DNA of 50,714 nucleotides. Source: Bacteroidales bacterium (lineage in GTDB: Bacteria > Bacteroidota > Bacteroidia > Bacteroidales > JAADJA01). Where the stretch lies: positions 1 to 50,714 of the forward strand of contig JAGVPB010000060.1 of NCBI GenBank assembly GCA_020052415.1, in the 5' to 3' direction. Both the position numbers and the translations under genes were made by a program. Of this stretch, positions 25,796-34,870 are shown piece after piece. Position 1 is the stretch's first letter. Every line of letters begins with the position of its first letter. The notes beneath the pieces were generated by a model. It ran no database searches and had not been told where the DNA came from. It saw only the letters and a program-made list of their open reading frames with translations.

Positions 25796-27613
25796 ATGGC
25801 GAAAAACAAACACTACAGCCAACTCGAACCGGTAATCAGATCGCTCCCCGGCAAGCCAGGTATTTACCAGTATTTTGATGCTGACGGGAATATCATCTAT
25901 GTGGGCAAAGCCAAGAACCTGAAAAAACGGGTGGCAAGCTATTTCAACAAGGAGGAAACGATGAGCGGGAAGCTCAAAGTACTCGTTAAGAAAATCGCTC
26001 AAATCAAGCATGTCGTCGTGGATACCGAACTTGATGCGCTGTTGCTTGAAAACAACCTGATAAAGAAATATCAGCCGCGCTACAACGTGATGCTGAAAGA
26101 CGACAAGACATACCCCTGGATTTGTATTAAAAATGAACCATTCCCCAGGATTTTCCCAACGCGTAATGTTATCCGCGACGGATCGGTCTATTTCGGGCCT
26201 TATGCTTCGGTCAGGATGATGAATACGCTGCTCGACCTGGTCAGGCAACTGTATCAATTACGGACCTGCAATCTTAGTCTCACCGAAGAAAACATCAGTA
26301 AAAAGAAATTTAAAGTCTGCCTCGAATACCATCTCGGCAACTGCAAAGGACCTTGTGAAGCTTTGCAAACCAGGGCTGACTACGAATCGTCTCTGACTGA
26401 GATCAAACAAATCATCAAGGGAAATATCAATTCGGTTATCGGACAGTTAAAGGAGCTTATGAAACACTATTCCGATCATCTCGAATTTGAAAAGGCTCAG
26501 ACGGTAAAGGAAAAGCTGGAGCTTCTTCAGCGCTATCAAAGCAAGTCAACAGTTGTAAATCCGAAAATTGAAAATGCAGATGTCTTTTCCATTCTTTCAG
26601 ACGCTGACTTCGCTTATGTTAATTTCATGAAAGTAGTCAAAGGCGCTATTGTTCAATCGCATACTGTGGAGATAAAGAAAAAGCTTGATGAACCGGAGGA
26701 TGAGCTTTTAAGAATTGCAATTCTTGATCTCCGCCAGCGTTTTGAAAGCAATGCACCTGAGGTGATTTTACCCTTTCGGGTTGAAATGAACATTCCCGGA
26801 GTGACTTTTACTGTCCCGAGAATTGCTGACAAAAAGCATTTGCTTGAACTTTCCGAAAGAAATTGCAAATATTATAAGCTGGAAAAAGAAAAGCAGGCCG
26901 AGCTGGTTGATCCTGACCGGCATGTCAACAGGATCATGGCTCAGATGAAAAAGGACCTGAGAATGAGTAAGGAACCCAGGCATATTGAATGTTTTGATAA
27001 TTCGAATCTTCAGGGAACCGAACCTGTAGCAGCGATGGTCTGTTTTAAAAGCGGAAAGCCCGATAAAAAGGAATACCGCCACTTTAATATTAAAACCGTT
27101 GCCGGACCGAATGATTTTGCTTCGATGGAAGAGATCATTTACCGGAGATATAAGCGTTTGCTGGATGAAAACCAGGAACTACCGCAACTAATTATTGTTG
27201 ACGGAGGTAAAGGGCAACTGAGCTCGGCACTGAAAAGCCTTGAAAAACTTGAGCTAAGAGGTAAGATCTCCATCATCGGCATTGCTAAAAAGCTTGAGGA
27301 AATCTATTATCCAGGCGATTCGCTGCCCATGTACCTTGATAAGAAATCAGAGACATTAAAGGTAATCCAGCACATAAGGGATGAAGCACACCGCTTCGGA
27401 ATTACTCATCACCGCAGGAGAAGGGAAAAGGCAACTGTGAAAACGGTTCTCACCGAAATAGAAGGAATCGGTTATACCAACGCTCAAAAACTTTTATGGA
27501 AATTTAAATCGGTGAAAAGTATTGAGAAAGCGAGCCTTGAGGATTTACAAAAGACCATAGGCAATGTGAAGGGAAAGATTGTTTACGAGTATTTTTCAAA
27601 AGAATCTATTTAG
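25796..27613 (+). CDS. uvrC: UvrABC excinuclease subunit C
   Basis: The dual-incision nuclease of nucleotide excision repair. From the ATG at 25796 (a TTG one codon earlier is less likely) the product has 605 residues. Domains in order are GIY-YIG (about 15-95, PGIYQYFDADGNIIYVGKAKNLKKRV), a region with NCKGPCEAL cysteines, a UVR motif (about 205-240), the UvrC RNase H-like homology domain (HIECFDNSNLQGTEPVAAMV, LIIVDGGKGQLSSA) and C-terminal helix-hairpin-helix motifs (LTEIEGIGYTNAQKLL). The spacer before it (25701-25795) is an A-rich aaaaagt repeat. Confidence 0.97.
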   Translation: MAKNKHYSQLEPVIRSLPGKPGIYQYFDADGNIIYVGKAKNLKKRVASYFNKEETMSGKLKVLVKKIAQIKHVVVDTELDALLLENNLIKKYQPRYNVMLKDDKTYPWICIKNEPFPRIFPTRNVIRDGSVYFGPYASVRMMNTLLDLVRQLYQLRTCNLSLTEENISKKKFKVCLEYHLGNCKGPCEALQTRADYESSLTEIKQIIKGNINSVIGQLKELMKHYSDHLEFEKAQTVKEKLELLQRYQSKSTVVNPKIENADVFSILSDADFAYVNFMKVVKGAIVQSHTVEIKKKLDEPEDELLRIAILDLRQRFESNAPEVILPFRVEMNIPGVTFTVPRIADKKHLLELSERNCKYYKLEKEKQAELVDPDRHVNRIMAQMKKDLRMSKEPRHIECFDNSNLQGTEPVAAMVCFKSGKPDKKEYRHFNIKTVAGPNDFASMEEIIYRRYKRLLDENQELPQLIIVDGGKGQLSSALKSLEKLELRGKISIIGIAKKLEEIYYPGDSLPMYLDKKSETLKVIQHIRDEAHRFGITHHRRRREKATVKTVLTEIEGIGYTNAQKLLWKFKSVKSIEKASLEDLQKTIGNVKGKIVYEYFSKESI

Positions 27614-27659
27614 CTCTGGATTTTTTCTCACCTTTGCTTCAATATAAAACACAAAAATA

Positions 27660-27845
27660 ATGGATGGCATTGATTATATTGTTGATGAAAAAGGGAAAAA
27701 AAAAGCTGTCATCATTGACCTTGAAACATTTGGCTCATCATACGAGGATATTGAAGATATTCTTGTTGCGTATAGCAGGATAAATGAACCCAGAATACCT
27801 TTCGAAAAAGTTATAAAAACACTTCTGGGCAAAGGTAAACTATAA
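27660..27845 (+). CDS. Small antitoxin-like protein
   Basis: A 61-residue acidic protein beginning MDGIDYIVDEKGKKKAVIID. It resembles the short antitoxins (RelB/Phd-like N terminus VDEKGKKKAVIIDLETF, helical C terminus) found beside RelE toxins. Its TAA overlaps the ATG of the next frame by one base (TAATG), the arrangement of translationally coupled toxin-antitoxin pairs. The partner toxin is broken, so any function would be residual. Confidence 0.6.
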   Translation: MDGIDYIVDEKGKKKAVIIDLETFGSSYEDIEDILVAYSRINEPRIPFEKVIKTLLGKGKL

Positions 27846-28100
27846 TGTACACCATTGTTTTTACATCTTCTGCACTTAAGGAGATTGAACTCCGTACCTC
27901 ACTTAAATAGCAAGAATAATAAGGAAAATTGAAGCACTTTCATTAAATCCCGGACCACAGGGTGTTAAAAAAATAAAAGGAAAAATTGAATTGTGGAGAA
28001 TCCGGTCAGGGAACTATGGGATAATTTACTCAATACAAAATATATACTGATAATTGAAATTATAAGAATCAAACATCGAAGAGAAGTATATAAGAAATAA
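27845..28100 (+). pseudogene. RelE-type toxin, two frameshifts
   Basis: The start MYTIVFTSSALKEIE, the middle IARIIRKIEALSLNPGPQGV (continuing to ELWRIRSGNYGIIYSIQ) and the end ILIIEIIRIKHRREVYKK are consecutive pieces of a RelE-family mRNA interferase in three different frames. The first shift lies between 27890 and 27907, the second near 28040. Together they preserve the core motif ELWRIRSGxY and the C-terminal RxKHRREVY. As written the gene cannot make a toxin. Confidence 0.8.
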
Positions 28101-28160
28101 TCGCCTTTATTGAGTAATGCAATTTTACCCTGGCATCAAATTATTCCGAAAACCATTTAT

Positions 28161-28168
28161 TACATTTG
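28161..28168 (+). promoter_or_regulatory. Putative -7 box of the small barrel gene
   Basis: TACATTTG, an exact TAnnTTTG match 22 bases before the ATG at 28190. It overlaps the alternative TTG start at 28166, which is therefore rejected. Confidence 0.5.
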
Positions 28169-28189
28169 CAAAATTTAACAAAACATTTT

Positions 28190-28807
28190 ATGAAGGGTGT
28201 TGCTTATATTATTTTAATTTTCTTATTACTAACAAGCTCTGCAATTTTTGCTCAGAAATTCAATGGAGGTGTTCTCGGTGGATTGAGCGCTTCGGAAATT
28301 TCAGGTGATGGGAAATGGGGTCCAAACCATGCAGGAATATATGCCGGTGTTTTTGTGAACCGGTATTTCAGCCCGCGATCATCTTTCCAAATGGAGCTCG
28401 ATTTTATCCAAAAAGGAAGCCGTGAAAATCCGGATTCAACAAATAATTACGATTTTTATCTTTTAAGGCTTAATTATGTTGAACTCCCGTTACATTATAA
28501 ATACGATTTTCATGAAAGGGGAACCCTGGAAGCGGGCCTTTCGCTGGGAGTTCTAATTTACAGTTATGAAGAAGGCAATCCCGGAAACCCTCCCAGTGGC
28601 GGAGAATTCGATAAAACTGACCTTAGCTTTAATTTTGGAGCTTACTATACCATTTTTGAAAACTTAAGGGTGAACGTCAGGTACTCAAATTCATTAATAA
28701 AAGTGAGGGATCACTCATCGGGAGCGACTTACCGGCTCAACCGGGGGCAGTACAATGAGGTTCTTAGTTTTACACTTCACTATATTATTCCGGGATTGTC
28801 ACGCTGA
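28190..28807 (+). CDS. Outer-membrane beta-barrel protein (porin-like family)
   Basis: A 205-residue protein with a signal peptide (MKGVAYIILIFLLLTSSAIF-AQ) and a small 8-strand barrel pattern: KFNGGVLGGLSASEISGDG, YAGVFVNRYFSPRSSFQMEL, LRLNYVELPLHYKYDF, LEAGLSLGVLIYSY, LSFNFGAYYTIFENL and VLSFTLHYII. This is the layout of the Bacteroidota outer membrane protein beta-barrel domain (PF13568-like). The cargo or partner is unknown. The 3' end overlaps the convergent lipoprotein gene by 23 bases. Confidence 0.85.
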   Translation: MKGVAYIILIFLLLTSSAIFAQKFNGGVLGGLSASEISGDGKWGPNHAGIYAGVFVNRYFSPRSSFQMELDFIQKGSRENPDSTNNYDFYLLRLNYVELPLHYKYDFHERGTLEAGLSLGVLIYSYEEGNPGNPPSGGEFDKTDLSFNFGAYYTIFENLRVNVRYSNSLIKVRDHSSGATYRLNRGQYNEVLSFTLHYIIPGLSR

Positions 28808-29387
28808 TCAGTCCCCTGAAATCCCCGGCAGAATAGCCGATAGCCCGGTCCTCCGGATATAGTTTCGCCAACTGATTTACAACAGAAGTATCCATATTTT
28901 CAGGCATACCGTGACAGCCGAGGCATAGTTGTTCAACCTTAACAGGTTTATAATAACAGAAGTAAGATTTATTATTTTCAATTACCTTCTGGACATAATA
29001 ATCCGGAATTTCCCTGTCTTCAGAAATCATTTGATTGAAATATTCCAGTGCGAGTGTTTCAATACTGTCGGGTGCATTCAGTGGATTCCGGTATTTGAAC
29101 GATGTCCGTTTGATTTTCAGGTTAAAGTTATTCCCGGTTGTTTCTGTGAGGGGTTGTGCTATCTGGTTGCAGACAGTTATTGCATTCAGAAATCCACCTT
29201 CTTCTATCGCTGCCTTTAGTTCTTTTTTTAATGTATTGGTGATGATTACAGATATTGAATCACCGGCAGATTTAATTTTTACCATCTCCTGCTGTGAAGG
29301 CTCAACAATCTTCATTTGAGAATTATAGCAACTGATTAATAATGCCGGTAAAAGTAAATATACAGCAATTGTGATAAATCTCTTCAT
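28785..29387 (-). CDS. DUF3365-type lipoprotein with a CxxCH haem motif
   Basis: A 200-residue lipoprotein: signal ending LLISC with lipidated C20, then a helical sensor-like domain typical of DUF3365 (FLNAITVCNQIAQPL, KRTSFKYRNPLNAPD, CYYKPVKVEQLCLGCHG). C155-x-x-C158-H159 is a canonical haem c attachment site near the end, as in Tll0287-like proteins. It probably faces the periplasm and binds haem, with a redox or sensing role not determined. No cytochrome maturation genes are in the window. Confidence 0.85.
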   Translation of the reverse strand: MKRFITIAVYLLLPALLISCYNSQMKIVEPSQQEMVKIKSAGDSISVIITNTLKKELKAAIEEGGFLNAITVCNQIAQPLTETTGNNFNLKIKRTSFKYRNPLNAPDSIETLALEYFNQMISEDREIPDYYVQKVIENNKSYFCYYKPVKVEQLCLGCHGMPENMDTSVVNQLAKLYPEDRAIGYSAGDFRGLISVTIPE

Positions 29388-29455
29388 GATATTTAGAAAA
29401 TCAATAAATATGAGTAACTGAATAATCAGTGCTTCATTATCCCTGATATAATCAA

Positions 29456-29854
29456 TTAAAAGTTCATGGACAAATTGATATAATCAAGGTATTCGGCTGA
29501 ATCATCACCGAAAATTTCCATGGTTTCGCCGATAATTTTAAATGTACTTTTTTCACCAGCCACCCGGGAAAACAGAATTTCGAATTCACGGTTTTCTTCA
29601 TCAACCATGATGATCTTCGCTAAATTTTGATGAAATCCAGAAGATAGTGCAGTATGACAAATAGGGCAATAAAAGTCAAGAGCATCACCTTCACGGTATT
29701 CGAATTCCGGATTTTTATTTACATTGTAATCACCCAGATCAGAATGAAGAGAAATTATTCCAACCTTTTGATCAGGTGTTCGCACCGAAAAAAATACAGA
29801 ATCATTAAGTGCCAGGTATCCATGGCAGTGCGGGCAACGATAATTAATGTTCAT
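29456..29854 (-). CDS. Hypothetical protein with two CxxC zinc-ribbon knuckles
   Basis: A 132-residue cytoplasmic protein. I cannot place it in a family. It starts MNINYRCPHCHGYLALND and has a second knuckle FYCPICHTALSSGF; C7/C10 and C63/C66 could form one zinc ribbon or two half-sites. The remaining sequence is acidic and beta-rich. It is separated from the DUF3365 gene by 68 bases on the same strand, so the two could be cotranscribed. Confidence 0.7.
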   Translation of the reverse strand: MNINYRCPHCHGYLALNDSVFFSVRTPDQKVGIISLHSDLGDYNVNKNPEFEYREGDALDFYCPICHTALSSGFHQNLAKIIMVDEENREFEILFSRVAGEKSTFKIIGETMEIFGDDSAEYLDYINLSMNF

Positions 29855-29940
29855 AATGACATGTTCAAATAATTAAAACAAATTTCTGTCCCGAAGATAC
29901 AAATTTTATTGACTTAAATCAATAAATCCACAACATATAT

Positions 29941-29981
29941 AAAACGAAAAAGCCCCGAAAGTGTTTTACATCAAAGGCTTT
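29941..29981 (-). terminator. Possible terminator of the 2-oxoacid oxidoreductase operon
   Basis: On the minus strand, AAAGCC and GGCTTT (29981-29976 with 29954-29949) enclose a 21-base loop and are followed by TTTTCGTTTT. The stem is short, so this is tentative. Confidence 0.45.
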
Positions 29982-30000
29982 GATCTTTCATTAATAAGTT

Positions 30001-30552
30001 TTAAACCGTCTGAACTACCTCAACAATTTCAAGTCCCCGGCTTATGGCCTTCTCATTTTCCGGAATCAAATGATGATATCGCTCCGGCAATGATTTTTTT
30101 ATTCCGCGTATTACATTATCAAACCCGACCACAGGTTTCACTTTCAAATAACCGCCAAGAACGATCATGTTGAATATTTTTCTCAGTCCTAGGTTTGCAG
30201 CTTCTTTACTGGCTTCAATTCTATAAATATTGATGTCTTTGCGTGAAGGGTGATGCGTAATACCGTTGGGATCATAAAGCAAAGTACCACCAGGCTTTAC
30301 CATGGATTCGAATTTGTCCATTGATTGCTGATTTAAAATGATTGCGGTATCAAAGAGATTCAGGATGGGTGAACTGATCCTCTCGTCGCTCAAAATTACT
30401 GTAACATTTGCTGTTCCACCCCGCATCTCCGGGCCATAAGAAGGCATCCAGCTGACTTCCTGGTCCTGCATTATTCCTGAATATGCCAGGATTTTACCCA
30501 TTGAAAGAACACCCTGTCCACCAAAACCGGCTATGATAATTTCTTCAGTCAT
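30001..30552 (-). CDS. 2-oxoacid:ferredoxin oxidoreductase, gamma subunit
   Basis: The small CoA-binding-type subunit of the 2-oxoacid:ferredoxin oxidoreductase encoded by this operon. The 183 residues show the family start EEIIIAGFGGQGVLSMGKIL, then SYGPEMRGGTANVTVILSDERI and GLRKIFNMIVLGGYL. It is the last of four genes in the order ferredoxin-alpha-beta-gamma, 38 bases after beta. The separate-subunit four-gene layout is like the VOR/KOR enzymes of archaea and anaerobes. Confidence 0.93.
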   Translation of the reverse strand: MTEEIIIAGFGGQGVLSMGKILAYSGIMQDQEVSWMPSYGPEMRGGTANVTVILSDERISSPILNLFDTAIILNQQSMDKFESMVKPGGTLLYDPNGITHHPSRKDINIYRIEASKEAANLGLRKIFNMIVLGGYLKVKPVVGFDNVIRGIKKSLPERYHHLIPENEKAISRGLEIVEVVQTV

Positions 30553-30590
30553 GACAAATATGATTTGTTAGATTTTTTACAATTGAATTA

Positions 30591-31382
30591 TTACTTTTTA
30601 ACAAGCTCTCCGTCAACCTTTATATCTCCAAGCGGATAAAACGGGAACATATTATCTACCATCCACTGGTTTGCCTGGACCGGGGTCATTTTCCAACCTG
30701 AATTACAGTTCGAAACGATTTCAACAAAGGTCAGACCCTTGTTTTGCTGCTGCAATTCGATGGCTGTCCGAACGGCTTTTTTTGCTTTTCTCACACTTAC
30801 CGGAGTATGCACTGCCTGACGGGTAACATAATAAGTTCCGGGTAACTGAGCAATCAGCTCGGTCATTTTTAAAGGATGCCCCATCCTCTGCCATTCCCGT
30901 CCGTAGGGAGTGGTTGATGATTTCATTCCTTCCAGTGTTGTCGGGGCCATTTGTCCGCCGGTCATACCGTAAATCCCATTATTTATAAAAAATATTGTAA
31001 AATTTTCTCCGCGGTTGGCTGCATGTATTGTTTCAGCAGTTCCGATGGCCGCCAGGTCGCCATCACCCTGATAAGTAAAGACGGTCTTTTCGGGATGGAG
31101 TCTTTTAATAGCAGTTGCCAGTGCCGGTGCCCGGCCGTGTGCTGCCTGCTGCATATCAATGTTCATGAAATCATAAGCTAGAACGGAACATCCAACCGGA
31201 GCAACACCAATTGTCTTCGCTTGTAATCCCATTTCATCTATAACCTCCATTATGATCCGGTGTGCCGTTCCATGGCCACAGCCCGGACAATAACTCAATA
31301 CGTTATTGGTCATCATGCTGGTTTTTTTATAAACCAGGTTTTCGGGATTGATTATCTCAGCCTTTGTGATTGTATCTGCCAT
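30591..31382 (-). CDS. 2-oxoacid:ferredoxin oxidoreductase, beta (TPP) subunit
   Basis: The thiamine diphosphate-binding subunit. In 263 residues it carries LSYCPGCGHGTAHRI with conserved cysteines, APVGCSVLAYDF, HGRAPALATAIKRL and the TPP motif GDGDLAAIG (about 106-114) leading to NRGENFTIFFINNGIYGMTGGQMAPT. The last motif is the usual TPP/Mg site of this superfamily. It lies 4 bases from alpha, indicating tight coupling. Substrate (2-oxoglutarate, branched-chain 2-oxoacids or others) cannot be told from this subunit by eye. Confidence 0.95.
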   Translation of the reverse strand: MADTITKAEIINPENLVYKKTSMMTNNVLSYCPGCGHGTAHRIIMEVIDEMGLQAKTIGVAPVGCSVLAYDFMNIDMQQAAHGRAPALATAIKRLHPEKTVFTYQGDGDLAAIGTAETIHAANRGENFTIFFINNGIYGMTGGQMAPTTLEGMKSSTTPYGREWQRMGHPLKMTELIAQLPGTYYVTRQAVHTPVSVRKAKKAVRTAIELQQQNKGLTFVEIVSNCNSGWKMTPVQANQWMVDNMFPFYPLGDIKVDGELVKK

Positions 31383-31386
31383 AGTT

Positions 31387-32472
31387 TTAACCTTTGATGA
31401 ATTGATGTTCCAAAAAATCTGCTACTTCAGTAGGTGATGGGATTATGCCTCCCATCCTGCCAAAATGATAAACCGGGACTTTGCATTCGACGGCAAGCTT
31501 GATGTCTTCGATCATTTGTCCTGCGCTCATTTCAACACTTAAAATTCCTTTGACATTTTTTACCATTTTATAAAGCGGTTCTTTCGGGAAAGGATAAAGT
31601 GTGATGGGTCTGAATAAACCGACTTTAATACCTTTAGCCCTTAAAATCTGTATGGACTTCAGGCAAATCCTTGCACTTGTTCCATATGCGACAAAAAGAA
31701 ATTCCGCATCATCGCATTGTATCTTTTCAAATCGTACTTCAACTGCTTCTATTTCTCTGTATTTTTTTTGCAGTTTAATGTTATGTTTTTCCTGAACCAG
31801 TGAATCCAGGTTGAGGGAAGTAATGATGTTTCTTTCACGGTTGGGAGTTTTACCGGTGGTTGCCCATGGACAATTCCTTATGATTTCTTCTTCGGTTAAT
31901 CGTATTTTCTGATCACCGGTCTGTACTTTCTCCATCATTTGCCCTATTGCGCCATCGGATTGAACCATCACCGGCGTCCGGTACTTAAAAGCAAGTTCAT
32001 ATCCAAGCTCCACATAATCATACATTTCCTGCACCGATGAAGGAGCGAGTACTATTGTGTGGTAATCTCCATGTCCGCCGCCTTTTGTGGATTGAAAATA
32101 ATCGGCCTGTGAAGGCTGGATAGTTCCTAAACCAGGCCCACCACGGACAACATTAAGTAAAACACATGGCAGTTCGGCTCCGGCCATGTATGAAATACCC
32201 TCCTGCATGAGACTAATGCCCGGGCTGGATGATGATGTCATTACTTTTTTACCACAGGCAGCACCGCCATACAACATATTGATTGAGGCCACTTCGCTTT
32301 CTGCCTGAAGAACGATCATTCCCGTCCGCTCATGAGGTTTTTCGGCGGTAAGATATTCCATTACCTCTGATTGCGGCGTGATCGGATAACCAAAATAACC
32401 GTCCACTCCAGCCCGTATTGCTGCTTCGGCAAAGGCTTCATTCCCTTTCATTAATTTGAGCTCTTTTCCCAT
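31387..32472 (-). CDS. vorB: 2-oxoacid:ferredoxin oxidoreductase, alpha subunit (VorB/KorA type)
   Basis: The catalytic pyrimidine-binding subunit. With beta it oxidatively decarboxylates a 2-oxoacid to an acyl-CoA and reduces ferredoxin. The 361 residues include MKGNEAFAEAAIRAGVDGYFGYPITPQSE, ASINMLYGGAACGKKVMTSSSSPGISLMQEGISYMAG and a C-terminal domain FRPITLYPFPKEPLYKMVK. It resembles subunits annotated as 3-methyl-2-oxobutanoate dehydrogenase VorB in Bacteroidota. That choice over KorA (2-oxoglutarate) is tentative. Gene spacing of 25 bases to the ferredoxin gene supports one transcript. Confidence 0.93.
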   Translation of the reverse strand: MGKELKLMKGNEAFAEAAIRAGVDGYFGYPITPQSEVMEYLTAEKPHERTGMIVLQAESEVASINMLYGGAACGKKVMTSSSSPGISLMQEGISYMAGAELPCVLLNVVRGGPGLGTIQPSQADYFQSTKGGGHGDYHTIVLAPSSVQEMYDYVELGYELAFKYRTPVMVQSDGAIGQMMEKVQTGDQKIRLTEEEIIRNCPWATTGKTPNRERNIITSLNLDSLVQEKHNIKLQKKYREIEAVEVRFEKIQCDDAEFLFVAYGTSARICLKSIQILRAKGIKVGLFRPITLYPFPKEPLYKMVKNVKGILSVEMSAGQMIEDIKLAVECKVPVYHFGRMGGIIPSPTEVADFLEHQFIKG

Positions 32473-32497
32473 ATTGTCATAGTATTTTTTACGAAAA

Positions 32498-32716
32498 CTA
32501 TACTTTTACTCTATAAACAGTGATCACACCATCAGGGCAAACAACTGCACAATTGGTGCAGCCGGTACATTTGCCGTGAATGTCCTGCATATAATGATAC
32601 CCTTTGCCGTTCACTGCATCTACCATTGCAATGGTTTCGGTAGGGCAATGTGCGAGGCATACTTCACAACCTTTGCACTTTTCAATGTCAACGACTATTT
32701 CTCCTTTTAAAGCCAT
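32498..32716 (-). CDS. 2[4Fe-4S] ferredoxin subunit of the 2-oxoacid oxidoreductase
   Basis: A 72-residue electron carrier subunit (delta type). It has two complete CxxCxxCxxxCP sets: C14, C17, C20, C24 and C50, C53, C56, C60, each expected to hold one 4Fe-4S cluster. It is first in the operon and would take electrons from the alpha/beta core. The upstream gap 32717-32935 (219 bases) shows no gene. Confidence 0.95.
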   Translation of the reverse strand: MALKGEIVVDIEKCKGCEVCLAHCPTETIAMVDAVNGKGYHYMQDIHGKCTGCTNCAVVCPDGVITVYRVKV

Positions 32717-32935
32717 AATGTTTAATATATCGTAAGTTCTTACGTCCTCATTCCGCTTGTTGTTTTAAGCTGCAGTAACAAGTTAAGAACTTTTATGACC
32801 CGTACTGTGAGCAGAATAACAACCGGACGAAATTAGAAAAAAATCATGGGAAACAAAGGAAAAAGAATTTTTTTTGGAAAGGGTACCAATAATGACAAAA
32901 AATAATTGCACGAAGGCTGTAGAGTAATCCTTTAA

Positions 32936-34372
32936 TTACTCTGTTTTAATCATCTTCTTCATTTGACTTAACCTCCCGTTTATTTCGAGGGCATATAAAT
33001 AAATTCCTGTCCGCAATTCCGACGAATAAAATGTTGTGAGGTGCGATCCGTGATTTATCGAGCCAAGATTCAAACTTTTAATTTTCTTGCCCGTGAAATC
33101 AAAAATGATTAGTGAAACAAAAGCATCCTCTTCAAGGGTGTATTCGATTGTTGTGGTGTATGTGAAAGGGTTGGGCACATTTTGCAGCAACTGACCTGAT
33201 TGTTCATCATTTTCCTGTAGTGAAGTCAAAATTTCTTTTTTTCTGAAAATCAACTTGGTATATCCGGATGGTCCAATAACCGTATCAACATGAACATTGA
33301 TAAAATAAATGTATCCGTTTTTACAGAGTAATCGGTTATGATAGAAGGTATAATTGTTTTCATCAATTGTACTTACTTCCCATTCATCGTTTATTTTTTT
33401 ATATTCTTTCAGGTAAAAACTTTCATTGATGTTTTCTACTTGAATAATATATTTTCGGTTAAAATTATCAATCACAATTGCCGGAAAGTTGCCATAACAA
33501 TTAATCAATTCAGGAACAGACCAACCTTCTGATGTTTTGTAGCGGTACATTATGCTGTCGTTATCGTAAGCCACTCCAGGAACATGCTGACACCAAACAA
33601 AATGTGGAAATAACTGATTATCTAAAACCATGTCATTATTAGGAAGAATAGTATTTGAACCAATTATTTCCGGAATACTCCAGGCGTCATTATTAAATTT
33701 AAAATAAGTAATCCTCGAATAGGATAACATTGGGTTAAAATCTCCCATGATATTTAGTGAATTATCCCCGCCTACAATAATTTTTAAAAACATTGCACTG
33801 TCGCACGGATTAAATACTTCGCTCCATTCATTATTTCCAACATCCAAATACCGATAATACACTGTTCCCGATGCCCAGTGCCAGAAACAGTATAGACGGT
33901 TATTATTATCTGCGACTAATAAATTACGATGGCCATTATCCAGATCAATTGTATCAGGATCAGACCAGGTATCCCAGTTGATTCCATCATTGAATTTGTA
34001 AATAATATGCGGGTCAAACATATCATCATCATATGTCAGATGAATTGTTCCTTCACTATCGCTGACAATATGCGGGTACGACATCCGTTTGTCATTATTT
34101 TGAGAAACATTATAAGGCGTCGTCCAGGTTTCGCCATCATCTTCTGACTTAGAATACCAAATTCGGTAAAAAATTTGCCCATGTTGCGTGCTCCATACAC
34201 AATGAATTATCCCATTATTATCGACACAGAAATCAAGATAAGCGGAATAGAGCTGGGATTGCCAGGGATTGATAACTACAGGTTGAGACCATTCCTGGCT
34301 TTGGCTTATTGACCAGAATAACAGAAAAATACAGGTTATTTTTATTTGGCGATATGGCTTAAAAGCTTTCAC
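32936..34372 (-). CDS. T9SS-exported protein with BNR/sialidase-like repeats
   Basis: A 478-residue secreted protein. The N terminus (KITCIFLLFWSISQSQ) is a signal peptide. The body has repeated propeller-type strands with BNR-like wording, for example YSKSEDDGETWTTPYNVSQN and HIVSDSEGTIHLTYDD, and HFVWCQHVPGVAYDNDS later. It ends with a type A T9SS sorting domain (LLQNVPNPFTYTTTIEYTL to MKKMIKTE), so it is probably delivered to the cell surface or medium. No sialidase catalytic set is evident and I would not call it an enzyme. An 8-bp inverted repeat AGAGTAAT/ATTACTCT spans the stop codon. Confidence 0.85.
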   Translation of the reverse strand: MKAFKPYRQIKITCIFLLFWSISQSQEWSQPVVINPWQSQLYSAYLDFCVDNNGIIHCVWSTQHGQIFYRIWYSKSEDDGETWTTPYNVSQNNDKRMSYPHIVSDSEGTIHLTYDDDMFDPHIIYKFNDGINWDTWSDPDTIDLDNGHRNLLVADNNNRLYCFWHWASGTVYYRYLDVGNNEWSEVFNPCDSAMFLKIIVGGDNSLNIMGDFNPMLSYSRITYFKFNNDAWSIPEIIGSNTILPNNDMVLDNQLFPHFVWCQHVPGVAYDNDSIMYRYKTSEGWSVPELINCYGNFPAIVIDNFNRKYIIQVENINESFYLKEYKKINDEWEVSTIDENNYTFYHNRLLCKNGYIYFINVHVDTVIGPSGYTKLIFRKKEILTSLQENDEQSGQLLQNVPNPFTYTTTIEYTLEEDAFVSLIIFDFTGKKIKSLNLGSINHGSHLTTFYSSELRTGIYLYALEINGRLSQMKKMIKTE

Positions 34373-34728
34373 TCTACCACCTCCACCTCATAGCTTCCTT
34401 CCGTGTTCTCACTTTCATTGTAGTCCATCAGGAATGTATTGTTCACTTAATTGTTGTTTAATTTTGCTGTTGTAAAGTTAGAATACTTTTTTCAATATTT
34501 ACAAAAATTTTTACGATTACCTGAAGGGAAAAGAACCGGTTCAATAGATCATAGTATGTACACATTGAAAATGTTGGCATTATTATCTAAATGATTGATT
34601 TATTAGGACGTACATCCACCCCGGAATTTTCCACAGGGGTCTGTCGTGTCTGGAAAGATGCCACGGGATTTTCCGGAACCAACCTTAAACCTTGAACTTT
34701 GAGACCACTCCGAAAAGTATTGTTAAAC

Positions 34729-34811
34729 GTCATTGCAATCCCGCTCCAGGCGGGAGAAGCAATCTGTTCATTATCAAATGATACGAATTGCTTCACCACG
34801 TTCGCAATGAC
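34729..34811. repeat. Palindromic GTCATTGC...GCAATGAC element
   Basis: Terminal GTCATTGC (34729-34736) and GCAATGAC (34804-34811) are perfect inverted repeats. Inside are cgctccaggcgggagaagcaatctg and gaattgcttcaccacg, which look like the arms of a REP/MITE-like element widely seen in bacterial spacers (recalled, not searched). It lies in the 521-base gap 34373-34893, where I see no convincing gene; a minus-strand frame at 34587-34799 reads through this repeat and is probably spurious. Confidence 0.65.
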
Positions 34812-34870
34812 TTATGATAACTTTTCAGGGTGGACTCAACATTTGATATAAGATCATAACAGAGTTTCGT

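Noticed and set aside
34587-34799. Minus-strand 70-residue frame in the 34.4-34.9 kb gap
   Set aside because: It reads through the palindromic GTCATTGC repeat, has no recognisable domain and no promoter motif.
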